Assembly: GCA_021234155.1 (NCBI GenBank)
Contig: JAJEKV010000041.1
Coordinates: 5,510,829 to 5,574,828, forward strand
Reading direction: 5' to 3'
DNA length: 64,000 nucleotides
From: Isoetes taiwanensis
Taxonomy: Eukaryota; Streptophyta; Lycopodiopsida; Isoetales; Isoetaceae
Below are positions 55,251 to 64,000 of this stretch, in pieces. The position numbers were made by a program, and so were the translations under genes. Below the pieces are notes generated by a model. That model was not told the origin of the DNA. It worked only from the letters and a program-made list of their open reading frames with translations, and did no database searches. Each line of letters begins with the position of its first letter. Positions within the stretch are counted from its first letter, which is position 1.

Positions 55251-55254
55251 TCTT

Positions 55255-55661
55255 ACATGTGCAGGTTCTTACGACCGGGGACTAAAGTGCATCCCTCGGA
55301 TCCATTTACTATTTATCCCGTAAATGTTTGGGAGATCAAACCTGAAATGGAGGATATGGTTCGATGTGATGAATCATCTTTCTGTACTAAGGCACATTTT
55401 TTGAGCCTAGATATATATATAGTACGGACCAGGCCAAGGGTGTCTTTTTTACTTTCCAAGTATGATAAGAGAAGATCTCTTTCATTCAAATATGCACAAT
55501 ACATTTGGCTGGCATCTAACAGACCAATCTATGCAGCGTCTAAGGTGATTCTATCTCAAATTTCTCCTCTCTTGTATTATCGCAACGATATCAAGTCTTG
55601 TGTTAAAGAAATTCTGATCATTATTGAAGCATTTTGTAGAAAGTGGATTCAAGAAAGATAA
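55255..55661 (+). pseudogene. Penelope-like reverse transcriptase thumb (3' half, copy B)
   Basis: The chain resumes after element 2: FLRPGTKVHPSDPFTIYP, AHFLSLDIYI, VSFLLSKYDKRRSLSFKYAQ, LASNRPIYAASKVILSQISP. It joins to MNNS at 47430 once the insertion is removed, as the uninterrupted copy A shows. Confidence 0.65.
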
Positions 55662-56435
55662 GCTCTTACGTAGCGTTATAAACATGTTGAAGGCAAATAA
55701 CTTTCCTGGGAACCTTCTGTTATAGTTGAACATCTCAACTATCAAAAGCAAACATGTATGGTGTCCATTTTCTTTTTTCGCTTTGGCCTAACATATGCAA
55801 CTAGTTGACTTTATATTTTCAGGCAATTCAATTTCTGGCTTGCATCTTAATTATTGTATATGTGGAGTAGCTGGCACACACAAACCGATGTTGGGAGTGG
55901 TGCTTAGCATACTCCCTTATATATATTGGGTCTGTGTGTATAGCGGTGGGTTGGTGATGGGCCTTTACACCCCCAAAAACACACACACACACACAAACAA
56001 TCTCGTACTTTTCCACAAAATAAATCTAATTTTTTCTTCCAGCAATTTTTCATTAGGAAGTGAGGGTAATAAGACCCAGTGTTGATCACCAATTATTGTC
56101 AAAGGTATAATTGGTTCTGCATCACTGAGGTGCAATATAATATATGTGCTCAATATCATTTTGGCACTCTGCCTGATTGAGTTACTTCTATTTATCCTAC
56201 TTAAGCCTCTGCATCCAACCTCCTGATTATTTCACAACTTGGTGTGCTGCCTTTTTTGTGGATGTTCATGTATTATGATGTCTCCCAGGACATGTCTATG
56301 ACGGACCTAGTTTGTCGTTCCTTGCTTCTATTTCTTTTTCCAGTCTGACTTTATGCCTGTTGTGATTGTTCCATTGTTTATTGAATTTATTTTTCCAAGT
56401 TTTTGTGGATTTTCCTTTTTATTTTTATTGTTTCA

Positions 56436-56541
<106 letters not shown>

Positions 56542-56950
56542 TCGTTCCTCTTTGGCGCCTTGCTGTCGGTCTGCATGTGGCCCTCCCTCCAGGTGTGGTT
56601 TTATGGTTTTCTCTTCACTTTTCTAGTCGTTTGTTTCCTTTTTTGTAATTTCGTTAAATTATTTTTGGCCTTTAGTTTTTCCTTCTTTCAGTTGGTTATC
56701 TGTCTGTGTTTTTATTTTGGCCATCCTTCCTTGTTGCTATGCGTTGGCTTTCCCTGGCCCTCCTTTGCTCTTGTTTCTCTATTCTCTATGCTCTTCCTTC
56801 TTGTTTTTTGTTTTTTTTTTCCTCCTTCACCGATGGTCCTTTCTGTATGCCTAATGCTATGAACGTATAAATTGATCTGGAGACACTTCTGAGCACTTGT
56901 AAATTTCTGACCGGCTAAAGCGTGATTTTTAGTCCCTTAGATCAAATTAT

Positions 56951-57950
56951 AATTGCATTCAGGCAATGATAAGTAAGATATCATGATAGAGGTATTCTAT
57001 GGAATCTTGTTATATAATCCTTTATTCTGATTCTTGTCAAATTACTTTTGGTAGCATGTATATGCTATTCTAGTTCCTGCATTGTAATTGAGAGTTTTCT
57101 CTGAATTGCGACAGAATTTACTAGGCTCATGCGATGCAAACTTGTTTGACGTTATCCATCTTCTATGTGGAGCAGCTGGCACACACAAACCCATGTAGAA
57201 AGTGGTGCTCAGCATACTTCCTTATACATATTGGGTCTGTGTGTATAGTTGTGGGTTCTTGGGTCCCAGGCAAAAAAAAAAAAAAAAAAAAAAAAAACAC
57301 GCCGCATACAAGACGCAATCTAAATCTTTTCCAATGAATGAATGTAATTTTTTCTCCCAGTGATTTTTCATTAGGAAGTGAGGGTAATAAGACCCAGTGT
57401 TGATCATGGTAAAAGCTGTAGAGGTTGTCTTTATACAGTTTCACTTATGCTTACTGAATGCAATATTTATAAGTTTTTTCAATGTTTAGGCATTGGTGAA
57501 ATAGAGGTGTTATCACCAATTATTGTCAAAGGTATAATTGGTTCTACATCATTGAGGTGCAATCTATGATTCTATGTGCTCATAGTGCCAGTATCATTTT
57601 GGCACTCTGCCTGATTGAGTTACTTCTATGTATCCTATTTAAGCTTATGTATCCAACCTCCTGATTATTTCACAACTTGGTGTGGTGCCTTTTTTGTGAA
57701 TGTTCAGGTACTATGATATCTCTTGGGGCATGTCTATGACAGACCTGGTTTGTCCTTCCTTGCTTCCTTTTCTTTTTCCAGTCCCTGCTCTGTGCCTGTT
57801 GTGGTTGTCCCATTGTATTTTTAATTTCTTTTTCCAAGTTTTTGTGGATTTTTCTTTTTTTTATTTTTTTCATTTTTTTCCTCATTTTTTTTCTCTATTT
57901 TTTTTCGCACGTTTGCACAAACACGAGTTGAGACTTTGAAGCAATTTGAG
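56951..57950 (+). mobile_element. Penelope-like retroelement copy C (internally deleted)
   Basis: It starts with the 5' region (same as 43441-43670: GATGCAAACTTGTTTGACGT) and jumps at about 57165 directly to the 3' region (GGAGCAGCTGGCACACACAA, as at 55865 and 42285). ORF1 and the polymerase are lost. A 25-base A run is at 57272-57296. Confidence 0.6.
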
Positions 57951-58479
57951 GCTGTCCACGTTGTAGCTAGCTGGGATTTTTGTGCACGTGGAGAGTCTTA
58001 AAGTCGTTGGATTTCATCCACGGTCATAAAAATTTAGGCATATGCAGCCTTGGGAAGTTATGACCGCCCCTGGCACCAATTATGATCAAAGCGGTTGTCT
58101 TCCAGCATTCTAAGAGGTTATAGAGGAAATTCCCATTTTGTTGTTTTTTTTTATTTGACCTTTTTAGGTATCAAAGCCATCCGGTTTCCCTAGCCATGGC
58201 TCTACTCTGGGAAGAACAGATAAGCAATAAGAACTTCGAAATGGACAGATAAGAATAGGCTTCCAGAATGGGCACTTCTGGAATGATTTTCAAATGCTTG
58301 GGGATTTGTTCTGGCAAAAAACTCTTTGTTCAGGAGAGAAGTAAGGACACCGATCCCAGTGCAATGGATCACATCGCCAATCTTGCCTGCTAATATATTA
58401 TCCCTAACAGAGTAATGGGTTTTGCCAGAATTGCCGGCAAATGTTTGATCCAGAAATCAGGGTTTGGATCGGGATTCCG
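57951..58479. other. Spacer, possibly the 5' part of the retroposed mRNA
   Basis: No clear gene. A possible remnant of a transit-peptide region precedes the pseudogene from about 58200, but I cannot align it with certainty. Confidence 0.3.
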
Positions 58480-59335
58480 AAATATCACTTACATGCCCAG
58501 GCCACCCAGACTTATGAGATTGATCCCCGGGATGGAATTGGATCTCTTGTAATAAGTGCAGTTGTCTAGGTTATGAAAGCTATGCACGCCCCTCTTTATT
58601 TTGATACATACGGGAAAAATGGATAGGGTTCCTGACGAAGTTATTGATTCTATCAGGAAGAACAAGGATGCCTTGAAGAAATTGGATTTGTTCGCTTCTC
58701 TTATTCATTGCCTCAGTCTTACTGGGTTGAAAACTTGCCATGATAATCTGAATACAGAGGGAGAGTACTCTAGTTTGGAACATGAAGTAGTCCTTGGCAT
58801 TGTAGAAAGCCCTCAGGTGATAACGAAAAGTATGCATCTGAATATGCATACTTAAACAATGGGAAGACAGTGACGACTGTGCATAAAGCAAACATTATGA
58901 AGGTTGCTGATGGTTTATTTTTGGAATCCTGTCATAAGACTGCCAAGAAGTATCCTGGAATCAAGTATAATGAGGTTATTATTGTCAATTCTGGGCTGCA
59001 ACAATTTGATGTCATGGTTACCCCAAATCTATATGGAAATTTGGTGGCAAACAAGTAGCAAGTACTGCAGATGGTACTGGAGTTATGCCAGGAGGTAATA
59101 TGGGTGCTGAAAATGCAAATAGGGTGCATCAGCAGGAAATGTTGGAAATGACAAACTCGTACACCAAAAGACCGCAAATCTTACAACCCTCTTACTATCT
59201 TCTGCCATGCTTTTGCTACATTTGCAATTTCCTGCTTTTGCTGTCTTGTATATTACTGAAGATAGGAAGCATAGAACAAAAGATCTGGGTGGACTAAGTA
59301 CGACACAGGAAATGTTTGTTGATTTATCCAAAACA
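58480..59335 (+). pseudogene. Processed pseudogene of mitochondrial NAD-isocitrate dehydrogenase subunit
   Basis: Successive frames give NITYMPRP, GIGSLVISAVV, VMKAMHAPLYFDTYG, MDRVPDEVIDSIRKNK, LDLFASLIHC, EGEYSSLEHEVVLGIVES, TVHKANIMKVADGLFLESC, YPGIKYNEVIIVNS, QFDVMVTPNLYGNLVAN, GTGVMPGGNMGAENA, LLLHLQFPAFAV and HRTKDLGGLSTTQE. This is the IDH3/IDH1-type subunit of the TCA-cycle enzyme from near its mature start to its C-terminus, in order and without introns. Shifts, stops and deletions (for instance the segment between KNK and LDLFASL) show it is dead. It is a retroposed copy. Confidence 0.9.
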
Positions 59336-61164
59336 ACAAGTTCTGTTATATCCGGTTGTTATATTATTGTTGTTTTATTATTTGTTACTTTTGGATGTTC
59401 TTGTTGACATATGCAGGGATCATGCATCACGGATTGATCTACACTTACCAACATATAAACATTTTTGGTGTGCGTATTCTTGCATGTATGTAAACTTAGA
59501 TTGAACAGGTTACAATGTCTACTGTGCACAAATATAGCCTTGAATGAAGTTTTTCAGTTAAACTAGAGAAAAGTAGGGAGTTACAGTTATGATGCAATAT
59601 TGTAATAATAGACCACATGATAGCGCATATCTTTACCTATGACAAAGCATGGAGATCTTACAAGTTGGTAGCGGCTCCTCTCTTCTACTTGATATATAAT
59701 GTTGAAGGGTGCCACATTTTTTCCTTTTGCTTCCCACAAAACGTTTTCTAATCCAGGCACATGACCAAGGCTGCAAGGGGGGAAATGCAAATGCATGTGC
59801 ATCCTTGGTCATGGTGTTGGAGATGCCATGTTGGCTCCCAATGCAATGCATGTTTGTCATGCATGAACATGCATGTAAACCATTGTGTATATATATATAT
59901 ATTGTATAGCTATATTGATTCAATATGATCATTATTGTATGTTCTCTCTTGTATCTCTTTCTCTTCCTTTGCATGTACCTATCTAGGTTTTGATCACATA
60001 GTGTCTAGGCACCAAATTGAGATCGATGCCTTAGGTTCGAGCAACATTTTGGCCTAAAGCATCAAGTCTAAGCACCAAACTAGATTGACGCCCTAGGTTC
60101 AAGAAAAATTTTGGCCTAAAGCATCAAGTTTCTTGTTGTTGTGCACCTATCCAGTAAGCTACAATAGAGCTATTCTTTAATTCTGCCAGCAAGCTACAAT
60201 AGCTATTCTTCAATTTTGTTGTAAAAACTATTTGTTTTTAATAAGAAATCTTCTCATTAACATTTTGCCTACATGTGTATCTATAAAAATGATCAAACAC
60301 ATGCTTTTAATCTTTGGCATTTTTTGAAGCAAAACAATGCCCCATTATGAATAAGAAAGAATAGGTATTAGATTCTATGCTTATAAGAGATGAAAGAAAA
60401 CATAAAAAGTACTAGATTCTAGGCTTACAAGAGAAACCTGGGCTCTCTTCAATGGTCTCTTCAACGGTTTGGTGAAATCATGACAACCATTCATTTAAAA
60501 TTGCTCATGTTCTTATGTCCCCAAAATGCACGCAAATAATACAATTATCTAACGAAATAAATGAAGCACTTTACAGATTGCAGAGAGTTATAACGTGAAA
60601 TTTAACTCGCAATTATTCAAGACGTTCTGTTAAAACTTTGTTCTAAAAATGGTCGTGAAGTGATGTCAGGCAGGCCTCCAAAAAAGCCGACACTAAAGTC
60701 TAAATCCACCCACTAATTGCCAGCACATGCCACCGCACTATTTATGCGAACCCCATCATGTCTCTATCAATGCCAAGCATTACACAGACAGACTTTTCTA
60801 TAACTGCTCCACAAACAACACAAACTGATGCAAATAGCATTATCGAAATAATGTATTTCTAATCATGGTCAGTACTCACAATAATAAGAAAATGAATATC
60901 TGTTTAGCTCTGTTATCACAATAATGTATTTCTAATCATGGTCAGTACTCACAATAATAAGAAAATGAATATCTGTTTAGCTCTGTTATCATCACAGAAG
61001 GGATGTTTATTTAGCAGCAATTATCCCCTGTTTTGAAGCTCTACTAATGTAGGAAATACAGAACAATTTCTGTGTCAAAGAGAACAATAACATGGTTGCA
61101 ACACCTCTGAAGAGTTTTTCACATCCAAATCCACAAAAAGAACAGATTTATAGGTATTACACAG
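59336..61164. other. Intergenic region with two local tandem duplications
   Basis: I see no gene. A duplicated unit of about 63 bp (GGCACCAAA-TT/C-AGAT ... TTTTGGCCTAAAGCATCAAG) lies at 60006-60129. A 73-77 bp unit (TAATGTATTTCTAATCATGG...) is repeated at 60850-61004, downstream of the RALF gene. (TA)n is at 59887-59900. Confidence 0.5.
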
Positions 61165-61578
61165 TTAACTTGAGTCCCTCTGGCAGCGAGTAATTGTGGA
61201 GCAACCTCGTTTGTATGGATTAGCAGAGCCGCTTGCTGATTTGCAGTTGTTCGTGTAATAAGAACGACCAGATCCTGCTGGACATGGAGTGCGGCCAGCT
61301 GACAGAGATTGATAACTAATATAATATTGCTGTTGAGCAAGATACCTCCTGTGAATCTCAGAATCAAACTGAAACTCCTGATCTAGGAGGCATTCTCCCA
61401 AACTTTTATCGCAATTGTGACCTCGAGACAGTTGAAATCGAGTAGATCCAGAAGCAAAAGAAGAGGCCTCTGCGCCATATTTTGCACTGCCGGATATAAC
61501 AACTCCAAAAACAAATAGCAAGCAAGCAAGGAGCCTCAATACCGCCATATCTGCTGCAAATCCGTGGCAAGAAGCCAA
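61165..61578 (-). CDS. RALF peptide hormone precursor
   Basis: A 137-residue intact frame. Residues 11-32 (MAVLRLLACLLFVFGVVISG) are a signal peptide; translation may start at Met1 or Met11. An acidic propeptide follows. RRYL at 77-80 is the dibasic S1P (subtilisin) cleavage site. The mature peptide then starts AQQQYYISYQSL with the YISY receptor-activation motif. Four Cys (99, 112, 126, 132) form the two conserved disulfides, in CPAGSGRSYYTNNC and YKRGCSTITRC. RALF peptides are secreted, bind FERONIA-type CrRLK1L receptors and alkalinise the wall space to restrain cell expansion. The single exon is usual. This looks like a functional host gene. Confidence 0.95.
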   Translation of the reverse strand: MASCHGFAADMAVLRLLACLLFVFGVVISGSAKYGAEASSFASGSTRFQLSRGHNCDKSLGECLLDQEFQFDSEIHRRYLAQQQYYISYQSLSAGRTPCPAGSGRSYYTNNCKSASGSANPYKRGCSTITRCQRDSS

Positions 61579-62465
61579 AGCGCAAGCTTTTCCGACTGAG
61601 ATGTAGTCTTGAACCAGGGCTGCGGCAAAGATGAAGAAGAGAGCAAAATGAAGTAAGCGGTCGGAGAGGAAAATGGCAAAGCCCGTGAACCCTAACTAAA
61701 AGGAGCGGCGATGCAAAGTCCAAAGGGGGTTTTTTGTTAAAATAAGGAAGGGGCTGCCATCCATATTCCAGCTGGCTACGCATCAGACAGCCGTCGGACT
61801 GACGCGTATTCATTTCACCAAACACAATGCGCAACTGTCTTGTAGTTGGAAGAATGGCTAATCCCTTATCTCACCCGAACGCGTTGTTGCGGTAATGTGG
61901 TCCCTTAATATTTACGAGTCCCACCGAAAACCCAAATCAAATTGCATTATTTTACTAAGGTATTAGCTGGTTTCAAGCGAAACTATTAAATGTTGGCCAC
62001 CCATAGTCATTTTACCATTGCTAAAACTGAGAAAAAAAAACGCTAAGTCCCTTGTATTTTTTGTGGTTCAAACATGCCATGGATATTGCCATGATTCAAG
62101 CGAAACTAGTAGATATTGTCTACTAGTAAATATTGTCTACTGTCGTAATTGAACGATGCTAAAACTGAAAAAAACATCAAGTCCTTAAGACACGCGGTGT
62201 ATCTTTTTGTGGTTCAAACACGACACTGAATATGCCTTGAATATGCAATGGATATGCAATGGATATGCCATGATTCGATCATGACCGTGGCCAATGTTTT
62301 AAGAAGCAAGGTGCAACTTTGTGGTGAGGTGGGAAGGAGCGTCTTTGGGAGGAAAACAACAATTTATGGCCAAAGTTCTCTACGAGGCAAGGCAAGGCCA
62401 AGGCCGTTATCTCTTTTGATCTAACATTTCCCCCCTTCCTTCCTTCCTTCCTTCCTTCATCTTGG
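61579..62465. promoter_or_regulatory. 5' leader and upstream region of the RALF gene
   Basis: The leader up to about 61700 is purine-mixed and free of ATGs in good context other than the overlapping frame. A duplicated phrase (ATTCAAGCGAAACTA... and GCTAAAACTGAAAAAAA) occurs at about 61970-62040 and 62092-62175. (CCTT)n is at 62436-62458. No certain TATA box was found. Confidence 0.35.
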
Positions 62466-62665
62466 CAAGCATATTTCTACATATGGAGAATCAATGTTAT
62501 ATTACATATCATCATAGAGTATATAGCACTTGGTCTAACATTTTCTTCCTTCGTCTTGGCAATTATATCTCTACATATGGAAAATCAATGTTATATTACA
62601 TATCATCATAGAGTATATAGCACTTGGTCTAACTTTTTCTTCCTTCGTCTTGGCAATCATATCTG
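62466..62665. repeat. Tandem duplication of about 100 bp
   Basis: Two units share CTACATATGGA-G/A-AATCAATG, ATCATCATAGAGTATATAGC and TTCCTTCGTCTTGGCAA (62476-62565 and 62570-62659). Confidence 0.85.
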
Positions 62666-62835
62666 GAACGGACCCATGGTAGACCGCTCGAGTATTCGAT
62701 CCTTGAATGTGCCTGTGGGGCATTCCCGAGACATCGGCATAAATGGGTAGGAGTGACTACTCATAAATGTCTAGACGGTTTTGCCCAGTTGGCTAAGGGC
62801 ATGTCGATTAGGAACGTCACAGTTGGTATCAGAGC
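62666..62835 (+). mobile_element. LTR retrotransposon: LTR 3' end and primer binding site
   Basis: The sequence runs to GGAACGTCACA at 62821, then GT, then TGGTATCAGAGC at 62824-62835. That 12-mer is the classic initiator-Met tRNA primer site of plant copia-type elements. The LTR is therefore to the left and the leader to the right. The LTR 5' end is not located. Confidence 0.7.
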
Positions 62836-63826
62836 ATAGTTGGATCCTTGGATGTATGATGGCGAAGTCTAGATTCAAGTTGAGGTTGTTGGATTATGCT
62901 AATAGTATTCAATTGAATATATGTGGAGATGACGGCCTTAGAGGAGGCGTGACAAATTGTTTTATGAAGGTATGTGAAATTGATTACATGGTATTTCTAT
63001 AATCTTGGTTGATTTTCTATCTTGCAAAGCAGATAAGCTAGAAGAATGTACTTCATCAAGGGGCTAAGTTTGATTTAGGCTTGCCAATGTGCGCATAGGA
63101 TGGAAGCGATGCTTGAGGGAGATTAAGTTACAGGTATTGCGTTTCACTTTGGTAACCACTCCTTATAGTGTAGATGTGATCTCATAGTAGTATACTCTGT
63201 TGGCAAGAAAATTTGGATATAAGCAGTGCATGATATATAATGCCTATGATATTCAGGGAAGGTTCATCTCACCATATCGGATGAATAAGATTCTTGATGT
63301 GATGTTAGGTGCATCCTTTTGAAGATAAAATTGAGAAAACCAGGCAGCATCCATATATTGATATCCAGTGGTAAAATAACAATAGGTTGCTAAGTTGATA
63401 GCATTCAGGCTATGGTTGGATAAGGTTACAACACGGTGGTTGTAAGACAAGTTTTAAGAATGCTTAGATATGGTTATAAAATAAGATTGGCATGATAGTC
63501 AGATTGAAGCTCATGTGTAAATAGCAGATGTGTGACGTAGAAGGAAATGTCATGATTACATCATGGTCCTACTTGAGGTCTATAAAGTTGTTGGCCCTAG
63601 GGTTATGGCTAGAATAGTCGATGATAGCCTTGAAAAAGTTCTTGGCCTTGAAAAATTCTTGGAGTATAAGAAAGCACTTAATGGAACAAAGTAGTCAGGT
63701 TAAGCATTTATATTTAGAGAATGATATTCACTTACATTGTGGCAGATTGAGGAATTGATTGGCCAAGGTTGAACAATGTTATCCATCTTATGGATAATGA
63801 AGAAGAGGAAGATGAATAGAGGAATA
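62836..63826 (+). mobile_element. Leader / internal remnant of the LTR retrotransposon
   Basis: AT-rich, with stops in all frames. No gag motif could be read. It probably represents decayed leader and gag sequence. Confidence 0.35.
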
Positions 63827-64000
63827 CAGTTGGCTAAGGGCATGTCGATTAGGAACGTCACAGTTGGTATCAGAGCATAGTTGGATCCTTGGATGTATGA
63901 TGGCGAAGTCTAGATTCAAGTTGAGGTTGTTGGATTATGCTAATAGTATTCAATTGAATATATGTGGAGATGACGGCCTTAGAGGCGTGACAAGTTGTTT
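63827..64000 (+). repeat. Second LTR end and primer binding site, direct repeat of 62786-62962
   Basis: Nearly identical to 62786-62962 at an offset of 1041 bases, including GGAACGTCACA and a second TGGTATCAGAGC at 63865-63876. It runs off the window. A tandem duplication or a second nested copy of the same family. Confidence 0.8.

Overview
The window is nuclear DNA of a land plant with a large, repeat-packed genome. The evidence is an intron-free F-box gene, a RALF peptide hormone gene with the plant S1P cleavage site, plant-type phosphatase and LRR fragments, a retroposed copy of mitochondrial NAD-isocitrate dehydrogenase, and a copia-type initiator-Met primer site. A fern or other seed-free vascular plant, or a gymnosperm, fits best, but that is inference. 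Only two loci look like ordinary host genes: the F-box gene (12.1-13.3 kb, minus) and the RALF gene (61.2-61.6 kb, minus). Almost everything else is nested, decaying mobile DNA.

Layout. 0-6.5 kb: a large element (element 1, minus) carrying a RING / Ulp1 protease / HAD phosphatase gene. It is interrupted by a 0.93-kb terminal-inverted-repeat (TIR) element and sits inside a Ty3/gypsy reverse transcriptase (6.5-9 kb). 9-19 kb: non-coding DNA, LINE scraps, the F-box gene, a mitochondrion-like stretch (13.8-15.65 kb), a GIY-YIG nuclease relic and an LRR relic. 19.6-26.1 kb: a LINE (minus) split by a 3.45-kb TIR element with an 8-bp target duplication. 26.7-40.1 kb: a 13.4-kb unit bounded by perfect 31-bp inverted repeats. 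It has a decayed plus-strand gene on the left, an array of minus-strand cargo ORFs on the right, and a dispersed family of about 70-bp hairpins between them. 41.4-58 kb: three head-to-tail copies of a Penelope-like retroelement. The middle copy is interrupted by a 0.46-kb TIR element and by element 2 (47437-55250). 58.5-59.3 kb: the isocitrate dehydrogenase pseudogene. 59.3-64 kb: intergenic DNA around the RALF gene and the end of an LTR retrotransposon.

The most interesting object is the element pair 1 and 2. Element 2 is complete. It has perfect 24-bp inverted repeats, a 4-5 bp target duplication, and an unoccupied version of its target site in the neighbouring retroelement copy. A nine-exon gene encodes a basic N-terminus, a conserved unknown domain, a coiled coil, a RING-like finger, a Ulp1-type cysteine protease and a plant FCP1/SCP-type HAD phosphatase. 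A convergent gene encodes a DDE-type transposase-like protein. Element 1, about 41 kb away and strongly diverged, keeps the same domain order. The combination is therefore a property of the family, not one accidental capture. Both copies carry frameshifts or stops.
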